Source: an uncultured Eubacteriales bacterium
GTDB lineage: Bacteria > Bacillota > Clostridia > Oscillospirales > Oscillospiraceae
Reading direction: 5' to 3'
DNA: 64,000 bases
NCBI GenBank assembly: GCA_900079765.1
Contig: LT599017.1
Location: 3,362,996 to 3,426,995, forward strand
Both the position numbers and the translations under genes were made by a program. The notes beneath the pieces were generated by a model. It was given only the letters and a program-made list of their open reading frames with translations, was not told where the DNA came from and did not search any database. How positions within the stretch are numbered: position 1 is the first letter of the stretch; each line of letters starts with the position of its first letter. Of the stretch, positions 34,164-42,491 are shown piece after piece.

Positions 34164-35135
34164 TCACTCTCCTCGCAGCCAATAATCAAAATCGGTTTTT
34201 AAAAAGTCCGCCATTTCTCGGCCAATTTCCGGGAATGCCGCCGAAACACGGCCCAGTCCCTGTATATAGGGGTCTATGTAGCGTTTCTTGGCCTCCACCC
34301 GGAGCCAGCCCTCCCCCTGGGGAGTGTCGGCCCGGAGAACTCTGGAGAACGTGCGGAACCGCCGCCATGCCTCCGCCGTTTCGGGCGCCGCCTCCAGCTT
34401 AGCGATGACCTCCGGCTCGGTGCGGTAGAGGTCGGTGGCGGTGAGAATTCTTTCTTTCAGTGCACCCCGGATGAGTCCCGCCAAATACTCCATTGCGAAA
34501 CGGTCCTCGTCACAAATATAAATTTGTGCCATGGCCAGCGCGGCCCGGGTAAATGTCGCCGCGGTTTGGGGCGTGCGGAAGACCAGCTCCCCCTCCTCTG
34601 CGTCTAGGTCCTCATAAAAAGCCCCCACCTCCGCCTGAGTGCAAACCCCATAGGAGACCAGGTTGCATAGCGTGTATTCCAGCCGATCCGCCGAGAGGCG
34701 GGGGGCATCGTTGTCCGCCAGGGGGTAGCGGTGGTAGTCGGCCACATGCGCGGTGGTGAGGCCGTATTTCCCCAGGACAGCCTGAAGCTGGGAAGATTCG
34801 GCGATGAAATCCTCCGTCAGGGCCTCAGTGGATTCCTGCCGTATATGGTCTCCATTGAGAAAGTCCACCACATGGGCGAAGACCGGAGTGCTTATATCGT
34901 GGAGGAGTCCCGCCGCCGCCTGCGCCCTGTTCCCGGTGAAATGCCATACGATGAGGCCAACCCCCAAGCTGTGCTCATACCGGGAGACTGGGCGGCAGGC
35001 GCGAAACAGGGGAAAACTCGTATACTCGCACCCACAGTTCATTCCCACGCCCTGGAGCCGGAGCACCACGTCTGTGCCCGCCAGCTCCAGCAAAAAACCA
35101 GGGAAATCATGGTGGTAGAGGGGGTGGCGGTCCAT
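34164..35135 (-). CDS. HD-superfamily phosphohydrolase
   Basis: A 323-residue HD-domain protein. His in RYEHSLGVG (about residues 54-62) and LLHDISTPVFAHVVDF (about 78-93) form the metal site; the second motif is the larger dGTPase/YdhJ-like HD type, which often acts on nucleotides. The ATG at 35135 follows AAGGAG; the longer ORF has no ribosome binding site. Its stop lies ten bases past the start of the NTF2-like gene, so they are coupled. Substrate unknown. Confidence 0.78.
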   Translation of the reverse strand: MDRHPLYHHDFPGFLLELAGTDVVLRLQGVGMNCGCEYTSFPLFRACRPVSRYEHSLGVGLIVWHFTGNRAQAAAGLLHDISTPVFAHVVDFLNGDHIRQESTEALTEDFIAESSQLQAVLGKYGLTTAHVADYHRYPLADNDAPRLSADRLEYTLCNLVSYGVCTQAEVGAFYEDLDAEEGELVFRTPQTAATFTRAALAMAQIYICDEDRFAMEYLAGLIRGALKERILTATDLYRTEPEVIAKLEAAPETAEAWRRFRTFSRVLRADTPQGEGWLRVEAKKRYIDPYIQGLGRVSAAFPEIGREMADFLKTDFDYWLRGE

Positions 35136-35204
35136 ATATGCAGCTCCTTCTTTGTAGAATACGATTTTCCCCTTGCAGGGGGCGCGCCTATGCGGTGGGT
35201 GTAC

Positions 35205-35282
35205 CTCTTTTGACGTCAAAAGAGATGGAAAACCACCTAGGGGGCGGCACGGGCATTTTCAATGCCCTACTCGCCGCCCCCT
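35205..35282. repeat. Perfect 20-bp palindrome plus nested hairpin
   Basis: CTCTTTTGACGTCAAAAGAG (35205-35224) is an exact palindrome. Next, AGGGGGCGGC (35240-35249) pairs with GCCGCCCCCT (about 35273-35282), enclosing an inner GGGCATT/AATGCCC stem. The gap 35136-35368 holds no supported gene. Candidates are a protein-binding operator next to a mobile-type or dispersed repeat. Confidence 0.6.
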
Positions 35283-35368
35283 GGACCCCGGTTTTATGGA
35301 AGAGGGCAGCGGTGCGGCCCAAGAAACCAACTCAGACAACATCGCTACCCCGCCCACTGCCTCGCCGC

Positions 35369-36973
35369 TTATTCCTGCTTCCCGCCACCGAACTCGAGTA
35401 AGGTGAGCTGCTTGTTACGCTCCGCCGTCCAGTTGATAGACCACTGTGAAGCAAAGAGGAGAAGTTGGCGGCCCTTGTAGTCCTCCACCAGCTTCACGTC
35501 GGAGCCCAAAATGAGGTCGTCCTCCTTGACCGGCTCTCCGCTCTCAGTCTCGATCCAGCGGAGGTACTCGTAGGGCAGGCCCTCCACGTAGAGCTCCACG
35601 TTGTATTCGCTCCTCATTCGGTACTCCAGTACGTCAAATTGCAGGGTGCCCACCACGCCCACGACGACCTCCTCCATGCCGGAGTAGGGGGTCCTAAAGA
35701 TCTGGATGGCGCCCTCCTGGGCGATCTGCTCCATACCCTTGAGAAACTGCTTGCGTTTCATGGTGTCCCGTGAACGTACCCGCTGGAAGTGCTCGGGCGC
35801 GAAGGTGGGAATGGGGTCGAACTTAAACTTCTTGCCCGGGGTACAAAGGGTGTCCCCGATGGAGAAGAGGCCGGGATCGAACACGCCGATGATGTCCCCG
35901 GCGTAGGCCTCCTCGATGATCTCCCGCTCAGCGGCCATGAGCTGCTGGGGCCGGGAGAGCTTTATTTTCTTGCCGCCTTGGACGTGGTAGACCTCTTTTT
36001 CCGCATCGAATCGGCCGGACACCACCCGAAGGAACGCGATGCGGTCCCGGTGGGCCTTGTTCATATTGGCCTGAATTTTGAAGACGAAGGCGGAAAAGTC
36101 GTCTTCCACAGAGTCGACGACCGCATCTCCCGCCTTGCGGGGCAGGGGGGCGGTGGTCATCTGGAGAAATCGCTCCAGAAACGGCTCCACACCGAAGTTG
36201 GTGAGGGCGGAGCCGAAGAACACGGGGGAGAGCTTGCCGTGACGCACGCGCTCCATGTCAAAGTCACAGGACGCACCGTCCAGAAGCTCCACATCGTCGG
36301 TGAGCTGGCTGTGGAGCCGTGCGCCGATGAGGTCGTCCAGATGGCTGTCCCCCAGGCTGACGGTGGTGGCGGTGGCCGCCTTGGAGCCGCCGTTGCTGGT
36401 GAAGTGGACGATTTCCTTTCTGTTGCGGTCATACACGCCCTTGAACTCCTTGCCACAGCCGATGGGCCAGTTGACGGCATAGGTATCGATGCCCAGCTCG
36501 TGCTCAATCTCCTGGCAGAGCTCAAAGGGGTCCCGGGCCTCCCGGTCCATCTTATTGATGAAGGTGAAGATGGGGATGTCCCGCATGACGCAGACCTTGA
36601 AGAGCTTGCGTGTCTGGGCCTCAACGCCCTTGGCCGCGTCGATGACCATGACGGCGCTGTCGGCCGCCATGAGGGTGCGGTAGGTGTCCTCGGAGAAGTC
36701 CTGGTGACCCGGGGTGTCCAGAATGTTGATGCAGAACCCCTCGTACTGGAACTGCATGACGGAAGAGGTCACTGAGATGCCGCGCTGCTTCTCGATCTCC
36801 ATCCAGTCCGACGTGGCAGCCCGGGTGTTCTTCTTCCCCTTGACCACTCCCGCCTGGGCAATAGCTCCGCCGTAGAGCAGGAATTTTTCCGTCAGGGTCG
36901 TCTTGCCCGCGTCGGGATGGGAGATGATGGCAAACGTGCGTCGGCGGGAAATTTCAGCATTGTATTGGGACAA
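35369..36973 (-). CDS. prfC: Peptide chain release factor 3
   Basis: A 534-residue translational GTPase that recycles RF1/RF2 from the ribosome after termination. G1 HPDAGKTT (residues 19-26), G3 DTPGHQDF, and NKMD (G4) are present, with EF-G-like domains II and III after about residue 280. The start is TTG with AGGAGGA seven bases upstream; no ATG nearby fits better. It stands alone, about 55 bases from the HAD phosphatase gene. Confidence 0.95.
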   Translation of the reverse strand: MSQYNAEISRRRTFAIISHPDAGKTTLTEKFLLYGGAIAQAGVVKGKKNTRAATSDWMEIEKQRGISVTSSVMQFQYEGFCINILDTPGHQDFSEDTYRTLMAADSAVMVIDAAKGVEAQTRKLFKVCVMRDIPIFTFINKMDREARDPFELCQEIEHELGIDTYAVNWPIGCGKEFKGVYDRNRKEIVHFTSNGGSKAATATTVSLGDSHLDDLIGARLHSQLTDDVELLDGASCDFDMERVRHGKLSPVFFGSALTNFGVEPFLERFLQMTTAPLPRKAGDAVVDSVEDDFSAFVFKIQANMNKAHRDRIAFLRVVSGRFDAEKEVYHVQGGKKIKLSRPQQLMAAEREIIEEAYAGDIIGVFDPGLFSIGDTLCTPGKKFKFDPIPTFAPEHFQRVRSRDTMKRKQFLKGMEQIAQEGAIQIFRTPYSGMEEVVVGVVGTLQFDVLEYRMRSEYNVELYVEGLPYEYLRWIETESGEPVKEDDLILGSDVKLVEDYKGRQLLLFASQWSINWTAERNKQLTLLEFGGGKQE

Positions 36974-37028
36974 AGGAGATTCCTCCTATTTCAAATTTAG
37001 TAATAATTTATGCGGTGGCCCGCCAATA

Positions 37029-37667
37029 TTACGGCGGACTCATGCGCTCCAAGGCCTCAGGGATCTGCCCGAAAGCCGTCACATAGGGCACGCCGGGTAC
37101 CTCGCCAAAGCCGTAGGCCGCGTGGAGAAAGGGCACTCCCGCCTCCTGGGACGAGGAACAGTCCAGTGCCGTGTCACCGATATAGACCGGGTTTTTGAGG
37201 CCGTACCGCTCCACCACCAAGGCAATGTTCCTGCTCTTGGGAAGGCCCGTCCGTCCGGCGCACTCGTGGCCGGAAAAGAATTTTTCCAGGCCGTTGCCCT
37301 GATAAAAGCTTTCGATATATCCGTCCTGGCAGTTGCTTACGACGAAGAGTCTGCACTTCCCGGACAGAATCTCCAGCGTCTCCGCCGTGCCGGGAAAGAG
37401 GACGCCGCCCCGCGCCGCCAGGTATGCCGTATCCAGGACGTTAAACTCCTTCATGATGGAGGCGCGCGCACTCGGCGTCAGGTTGGGAAACATCCGCGCC
37501 CCGATATCATCCAGCAGGAGGCCCATATTGCCCCGGATCTCCTGCAGCTCCACCGGGGGCCGGGGTACCTCCGGGTGGCGGGAGAGCACCTGGGCCCAGG
37601 CCCCCACCATCACCGGGGTGGCGTCCCATAGGGTGCCGTCTAAGTCAAATAATATCCCGTCAAACAC
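37029..37667 (-). CDS. HAD family hydrolase (phosphoglycolate-phosphatase-like)
   Basis: A 212-residue HAD phosphatase: motif I FDLDGTLWD with nucleophile Asp8 and Asp10, motif II VVSNCQ, motif III Lys in a GLPKSRN segment, motif IV YIGDTALD, with a helical cap between I and II. Likely a phosphatase for small phosphorylated metabolites such as phosphoglycolate. Start GTG at 37667 follows AGGAGG by seven bases; the longer ORF would cross a 45-bp palindrome and is rejected. Confidence 0.85.
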   Translation of the reverse strand: MFDGILFDLDGTLWDATPVMVGAWAQVLSRHPEVPRPPVELQEIRGNMGLLLDDIGARMFPNLTPSARASIMKEFNVLDTAYLAARGGVLFPGTAETLEILSGKCRLFVVSNCQDGYIESFYQGNGLEKFFSGHECAGRTGLPKSRNIALVVERYGLKNPVYIGDTALDCSSSQEAGVPFLHAAYGFGEVPGVPYVTAFGQIPEALERMSPP

Positions 37668-37693
37668 GAAAAGGCCTCCTAAATTAGCACGAA

Positions 37694-37738
37694 ATAATAA
37701 CAGAGCGTTTCTTATGTCAAGAAACGCTCTGTTATTAT
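37694..37738 (-). promoter_or_regulatory. Perfect 45-bp palindrome overlapping a putative promoter
   Basis: Arms of 20 bases (37694-37713 and 37719-37738) are perfectly complementary around ATGTC. Read on the minus strand, TTGACA (37720-37715) sits on the loop and TATTAT-like sequence (37699-37694) lies in the downstream arm, 15 bases away. It is 27 bases upstream of the GTG of the HAD gene. This is the expected look of an operator for a dimeric regulator on a promoter; an RNA hairpin is the alternative. Confidence 0.6.
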
Positions 37739-37932
37739 ACGCCATGAAGCCGCCTTAGGCAAGGCAAAAGCCGCAAAAAAGTCTCCAAATTGCGGATCCC
37801 GTTGTTCTGCTCCGCCCGACAGGCAAAAAAGAAAGGCCCGCCGCAATAATAGTCCGTTTTATAGGACAATAGCTCCTTTATACTATGGTCAGAAGGCAAG
37901 AAGAAACACGGACGACAGAAAGGAGCACCGCC

Positions 37933-38058
37933 ATGACAGAGTACAGCATCCGTTGGGTACACGGGCACGTCGAAGTCTTCGACGCCTGGGGCAACTTCCG
38001 CTTTTCCGCCGACAGTGAGCGGGAGGCGGAAACAGAAATCATGCAGGAGGCGGCCTGA
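37933..38058 (+). CDS. Small protein, DUF6061-like
   Basis: A 41-residue protein (residues MTEYSIRWVHGHVEVFD then an acidic helix ending EIMQEAA). AAAGGAGCACC before the ATG, plus a TATACT (37879-37884) 50 bases upstream and a terminator overlapping its end, make it a genuine unit. It resembles the clostridial DUF6061 family of very short proteins, from memory. Function unknown; the beta-hairpin-then-helix pattern is all that is visible. Confidence 0.65.
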   Translation: MTEYSIRWVHGHVEVFDAWGNFRFSADSEREAETEIMQEAA

Positions 38059-38078
38059 GAAAGGCTGCCTCCTGTATT
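38044..38078 (+). terminator. Terminator of the 41-residue protein gene
   Basis: Arms AGGAGGCGGCC (38045-38055) and GGCTGCCTCCT (38063-38073); one G-U pair; followed by GTATTT. It overlaps the stop codon. Confidence 0.6.
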
Positions 38079-38080
38079 TA

Positions 38081-38848
38081 CTACGTAATATTGAAAAAAC
38101 GTTTTCCGTTCTCGGCGGTGATTCGCTCCACCTCTTCGGTGGCAAGGCCCTTGATCTGGGCTACGGTCTCTGCCATGCGATAGAGGTAGCCCGAGTCGCA
38201 CCGCTTGCCCCGGTAGGGCTCCGGGGCCATGTAGGGCGCGTCGGTCTCCAGCATGAGGCGGTTCAGGGGCAGCCACTCAATGACCTCCAGGGCCCGGCGG
38301 GCGTTCTTGAAGGTAATGGCTCCTGTGAAGGAAATCATCCATCCCAGGATCACCAGGGTCTTGGCGTCTTCCAGAGAGCCGGAGTAGCAGTGGTACACCC
38401 CTCTGGCCCCATGGTGAGCCCGGACGATGTCCAGGCAGTCCCCATGGGCCTCCCGGTCGTGGACGATGGCGGGTAGGTCCAGTTTTTCAGCGAGCTCCAG
38501 CTGGGCGGCAAAAAAATCCCGCTGAAACCTGCGTTTTTCCGGATCCTTCTCCCAATAGTAGTCGAGACCGATCTCCCCGATGGCCTTCACCTTGGAGTGG
38601 GCCGCCATGCGCTCGATCTCGGCAAGGTCGTCAAGGCTCGCTCCCTCCAAATTCTCCGGGTGGAAACCCACAGCGGCATAGACATGGGGATACCGCTCCG
38701 CCAGGTCGACGGACGCCTGGGAGGTGGGGATGTCGCATCCGGGGCAAAGGACCAGCCCCACATTCTTCCCCGGCAGACCGGAAAGCACCGCGTCCCGGTC
38801 TGCGTCAAAGGCATCGTCATAATAATGGGCGTGGGTATCAAAATACAT
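38081..38848 (-). CDS. TatD family metal-dependent hydrolase
   Basis: A 255-residue TIM-barrel hydrolase of the TatD DNase family. The metal-binding DTHAHYYD (Asp4, His6, His8) opens the protein; GEIGLDYYWEKD (about residues 92-103) and TDAP near the end supply further ligands. Members act as 3'-5' DNA/RNA exonucleases. GAGGT precedes the ATG. It lies downstream of crcB on the same strand (24-base gap). Confidence 0.92.
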   Translation of the reverse strand: MYFDTHAHYYDDAFDADRDAVLSGLPGKNVGLVLCPGCDIPTSQASVDLAERYPHVYAAVGFHPENLEGASLDDLAEIERMAAHSKVKAIGEIGLDYYWEKDPEKRRFQRDFFAAQLELAEKLDLPAIVHDREAHGDCLDIVRAHHGARGVYHCYSGSLEDAKTLVILGWMISFTGAITFKNARRALEVIEWLPLNRLMLETDAPYMAPEPYRGKRCDSGYLYRMAETVAQIKGLATEEVERITAENGKRFFNIT

Positions 38849-38872
38849 GGGTCTTACCTCGTAAGCATTTGT

Positions 38873-39247
38873 CTATTTACCAAACATAAGTTTAGCCAGT
38901 CCCCGGCCCAGCAGGACCCCGATTAGGCACAGGACCACGCTGCCGGAGGCATAGATCACCCCCGTAGCCGTCCGGCCTTTCTCCAGGAGATTCATGGTCT
39001 CCAGCGAGAAGGTAGAAAAGGTGGTGAACCCGCCGCACAGGCCGGTCTTCAGAAAGAGGACAGTCCGATCGGGAACAGGCAGGAGCCCGGCGGCGGCAGT
39101 GACCGCGCCAATGACTACTGCACCGATAAAATTGATAGCGAGAGTAGTGACCGGAAAGTCCACCCCCACGGGGAGAAGGCCAAGCAGATACCGGGCCATC
39201 GCCCCCATCCCGCCCCCCAGGGCGACCAGCAAGCAGTTGACGGCCAT
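38873..39247 (-). CDS. crcB: CrcB/Fluc fluoride channel
   Basis: A 124-residue, four-helix membrane protein; dual-topology dimer of CrcB/Fluc exports fluoride. GGFTTFSTFS (about 72-81) carries the Phe box of the pore, and NFIGA has the conserved Asn. The ATG at 39247 follows GAGGAG; the longer ORF runs through the DUF4177 gene. A single crcB copy is seen. No fluoride riboswitch was recognised before it. Confidence 0.9.
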   Translation of the reverse strand: MAVNCLLVALGGGMGAMARYLLGLLPVGVDFPVTTLAINFIGAVVIGAVTAAAGLLPVPDRTVLFLKTGLCGGFTTFSTFSLETMNLLEKGRTATGVIYASGSVVLCLIGVLLGRGLAKLMFGK

Positions 39248-39251
39248 GGTG

Positions 39252-39446
39252 TCAGGGCTCCTCTTTCTCGAAAATAAGGTCCAACTCCTTGATGCCTCCG
39301 TTGCCGGTAAAGCAGGTGGGCATATAGCCCACGTACCGCCAGCCGTCGGCAGCGTACCTGTCAATGATGGCGCGGTGCTCGGCCGAGCTGTTGTCGATCC
39401 AGAGCCCGCCGCCGGTATACAAGGTGACATACTCGTAGCGATACAT
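39252..39446 (-). CDS. DUF4177 small protein
   Basis: A 64-residue protein with the DUF4177 pattern: YEYVTLYTGG, a DGWRYVGY centre, and a terminal LDLIFEKEE strand. These proteins are uncharacterised single-domain proteins. It is five bases upstream of crcB and 62 after metG on the same strand, so it may be part of the same transcript. GAGGAAT lies before the ATG. Confidence 0.75.
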   Translation of the reverse strand: MYRYEYVTLYTGGGLWIDNSSAEHRAIIDRYAADGWRYVGYMPTCFTGNGGIKELDLIFEKEEP

Positions 39447-39508
39447 ACAAGGATTCCTCTTTCTCTCTGTCGCATCAACTGGTATTCAGGGGGAAACGCC
39501 CCGATAGA

Positions 39509-41473
39509 TTAGCAGAGCTTCGCGCCGGCGGGGATGGCGTCGCTGAGCATGAGAAGGTGCAGGACCTCCTCGCCCTTCTCCTTGTGGACTGCGGAGATGA
39601 GCATACCGTTGGACTCCTGCCCCATCATCTTGCGGGGGGGCAGGTTGACGATTGCGGCCAGGGTCTTACCCACCAGCTCCTCGGCCTTGTACCACTTGGC
39701 GATGCCGGAGAGGATCTGCCGGTCGGTGCCGCTGCCGTCGTCCAGGGTAAACTTGAGGAGCTTTTCGCTCTTCTTCACATTCTCGCAGGCCTTGACCTTC
39801 ACTACGCGGAAGTCGCTCTTAGAGAAGGTCTCGAAGTCCACCTTCTCTTCCGCGTAGGGCTCCAGCTCCAGGGCGGGCAGGGCGGCCTTCTTGGCCTCCT
39901 CAGCGGCCTGCTCCAGCTCGACAAGCTCCTTTTCCAAATCGATGCGGGGGAAGAGATTCTCCCCCTTCTCCACCTGCGCGGTGGCGCTCAGGCCGCCCCA
40001 GACGCCAACGCTCTCCCATACCCGACAGCCCTGACAGGCGCCGATCTGGTCGAAAAGCTTGTCCATGGACTCGGGCATAAAGGGGGTAAGGAGGACGGCG
40101 GCAACCCGCAGAGTCTCCAGCAGATTATACATGACGCTGGCAAGCCGGGGGCCGTTTGTCTCCATGTCCTTGGCGAGAGCCCAGGGGGCGGTCTCGTCGA
40201 TATACTTGTTTGCCCGCTGGATGACGGTGAAGACCTCCGCCAGCGCGCCCTGAAAGGCGAAGTGCTCCATCTGCCCCTCGTACTTGCCGGGCAGAGCGGT
40301 GACGAGACTTATGAGGTCGTCGTCCACTGTCTCAGCCTTACGGGCCTCGGGCAGCTTCCCCTCAAAGTATTTGCCCACCATGGCGGTGGTCCGGGAGAGG
40401 AGGTTCCCGAGGTCGTTTGCAAGGTCGGTGTTGATGCGGGTAATAAGGGCCTCGTTTGAGAAGTTGCCGTCCGAGCCGAAGGGGAACTCCCGCAGGAGAA
40501 AAAACCGCAGGGCGTCCACTCCGTAGCGGTTCGCCAGCACATAGGGGTCCACTACGTTGCCCTTGGACTTGCTCATCTTGCCGCCGTCCAGCAGGAGCCA
40601 GCCGTGGCCGAAGACCTTCTTGGGCAAGGGCTCGCCCAGGGCCATAAGGATGGCGGGCCAGATGATGGAGTGGAACCGGACGATCTCCTTGCCGATGAAG
40701 TGCACGTCGGCGGGCCAATAGGTCTCGTAGTCGTGGTAGCGGTCGTTGTCGTACCCCAGGGCGGTGATATAGTTGGAGAGGGCATCGATCCAGACGTAGA
40801 CCACATGACCGGGGTCGAAGTCCACCGGCACGCCCCAGGTGAAGCTGGTGCGGGAGACGCACAGGTCCTCAAGGCCCGGCTTGATAAAGTTGTTGACCAT
40901 CTCGTTCACGCGGGAGCGGGGCTCCAAGAAGTCGGTGTTTTCCAGCAGGTCCTGGATGCGGCTTGCGTAGTTGGAGAGCTTAAAGAAATAGGCTTCCTCC
41001 TCCGCGTCGTATACCTCACGGCCGCAGTCGGGGCACTTGCCGTTCACCAGCTGGCTCTCGGTCCAAAAACTCTCGCAGGGCTTGCAGTACTTGCCGGTGT
41101 ACTTGCCCTTGTAAATGTCGCCCTTCTCATAGAGCTCCTTGAAAATCTTTTGAATGGCCTGCTCATGATAGTCATCGGTGGTGCGGATAAAACGGTCGTT
41201 AGAGATGTTCATCAGTTTCCACAGGTCCAGAATGCCTCCGGGGCCCTCCACGATGTGATCCACGAATTCCTTGGGGGTAACGCCGGCCTCACGGGCCTTG
41301 TCCTCGATCTTCTGGCCGTGCTCATCGGTGCCGGTCAGGAACATCACGTCGTACCCCCGCAGGCGCTTATAGCGGGCCATGGCGTCGGTGGCCACGGTGC
41401 AGTAGGTGTGGCCGATGTGCAGCTTGTCCGAGGGGTAGTAAATAGGGGTTGTAATATAGAATTTATCCTTCAT
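39509..41473 (-). CDS. metG: Methionyl-tRNA synthetase
   Basis: A 654-residue class I synthetase charging tRNA-Met. HIGH is at residues 19-22, KMSKS at 299-303, the zinc knuckle uses Cys130, Cys133, Cys147 and Cys150, and the C-terminal 110 residues form the Trbp111-like tRNA-binding domain (FSKSDFRVVKVKAC). GGAGGAAACAACC precedes the ATG at 41473, which overlaps the end of the upstream membrane-protein gene by 11 bases; the longer ORF was rejected. Confidence 0.96.
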   Translation of the reverse strand: MKDKFYITTPIYYPSDKLHIGHTYCTVATDAMARYKRLRGYDVMFLTGTDEHGQKIEDKAREAGVTPKEFVDHIVEGPGGILDLWKLMNISNDRFIRTTDDYHEQAIQKIFKELYEKGDIYKGKYTGKYCKPCESFWTESQLVNGKCPDCGREVYDAEEEAYFFKLSNYASRIQDLLENTDFLEPRSRVNEMVNNFIKPGLEDLCVSRTSFTWGVPVDFDPGHVVYVWIDALSNYITALGYDNDRYHDYETYWPADVHFIGKEIVRFHSIIWPAILMALGEPLPKKVFGHGWLLLDGGKMSKSKGNVVDPYVLANRYGVDALRFFLLREFPFGSDGNFSNEALITRINTDLANDLGNLLSRTTAMVGKYFEGKLPEARKAETVDDDLISLVTALPGKYEGQMEHFAFQGALAEVFTVIQRANKYIDETAPWALAKDMETNGPRLASVMYNLLETLRVAAVLLTPFMPESMDKLFDQIGACQGCRVWESVGVWGGLSATAQVEKGENLFPRIDLEKELVELEQAAEEAKKAALPALELEPYAEEKVDFETFSKSDFRVVKVKACENVKKSEKLLKFTLDDGSGTDRQILSGIAKWYKAEELVGKTLAAIVNLPPRKMMGQESNGMLISAVHKEKGEEVLHLLMLSDAIPAGAKLC

Positions 41474-42350
41474 CGGTTGTTTCCTCCGTATCGATTTCTG
41501 TCTCACGCGGCTCCTCCTTTGCGGAGGAGCGCCGCATTCGCCCATCCCCGTTAAAAAGTAGCACGGCGACCGCGGCGGTGAAATAGAGGACGAACGCGCC
41601 AAAGAGCAGCATAGCGGCAAGATCGTGCCCGTCCGCCAGGGTCACCAGGCACAGGTACACCGCCAGCAGGGAGAAGAAGACAGTACGCCCCGGTTTCCCC
41701 CGCTCAAAGGAAAAGCCCGCGATGAAGTAGGCTGCCAGCAGCACGGCGATGATGGCGCAGACCTCGTAGATATAGTCCTGCCGGATGGGGTCTCCGGCCC
41801 GGGACTGGTAGGCGGTGATGAGCCAAAAGGCAGCGAGATACCCCGGCAGGAGCAGGGGCAGGCTGTACTTCCCCTTGCCCTCTCCCCGGTAGCTGTTGCG
41901 CCCCAGGGCCAGCACGCAGAAGAAGGAGCCTACGGAGAGCCCGGCCAGCAGCAGCTTGGGCAGCACGCTCAGCATGGGATTCGGCCCCCCCAGGGTCGTC
42001 TGTACCTGGGCGGTACTGTACGCCTCCGGCAGGTTCAAGAAGGCAAGACCACCCGCCGCAAGCAGCAGGAGTGCGGACAGGGCCATCACGGAGACATAGA
42101 GAGTGTTGCCCTTGGCGGCGAAGGCCTGGTCATACCCGCCCTCAAGGGGCTGTTTCTCTCCCCGGCTGAGGAGGAAAAACAGGGCGGCCGCCGCGAAGGA
42201 GAGGGCTACCAGGGCCCAGAAGGCGGGGGCCCCCTGGATGGGCAGGCCGGTGTCCGACTCGAAGGCGGACTTCAGCTCCCAACGGCGGAGGAAAAAACCC
42301 ACCTCTCCGCACGCGATGGCGGCAACGGGATATAAAAACGCTTTGCGCAT
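41463..42350 (-). CDS. Multi-pass membrane protein of unknown function
   Basis: A 295-residue protein with about seven or eight hydrophobic helices and an acidic C-terminal tail (EEPRETEIDTEETTDEG). It matches no family that I can name. GAGAGGA sits 10 bases before the ATG. The stop overlaps the metG start codon region, so it is co-transcribed with metG. Confidence 0.7.
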   Translation of the reverse strand: MRKAFLYPVAAIACGEVGFFLRRWELKSAFESDTGLPIQGAPAFWALVALSFAAAALFFLLSRGEKQPLEGGYDQAFAAKGNTLYVSVMALSALLLLAAGGLAFLNLPEAYSTAQVQTTLGGPNPMLSVLPKLLLAGLSVGSFFCVLALGRNSYRGEGKGKYSLPLLLPGYLAAFWLITAYQSRAGDPIRQDYIYEVCAIIAVLLAAYFIAGFSFERGKPGRTVFFSLLAVYLCLVTLADGHDLAAMLLFGAFVLYFTAAVAVLLFNGDGRMRRSSAKEEPRETEIDTEETTDEG

Positions 42351-42439
42351 GGCAACAAGTCCTCTCTTGGATTAAAATGGGACAGTGAAGGTTGTGGGAA
42401 ACGTTCGGTGGGTATAAACACATTCGCATTGGGTGCATG

Positions 42440-42466
42440 GCGGAGTCGCCTTCCCTGCGACTCCGC
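42440..42466 (-). terminator. Hairpin after the ABC-F gene
   Basis: Nine-base arms GCGGAGTCG (42440-42448) and CGACTCCGC (42458-42466); no long T run, so a weak terminator or processing stem. Confidence 0.55.
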
Positions 42467-42491
42467 TCCAGACTTCTCTATGCGCCTATGC

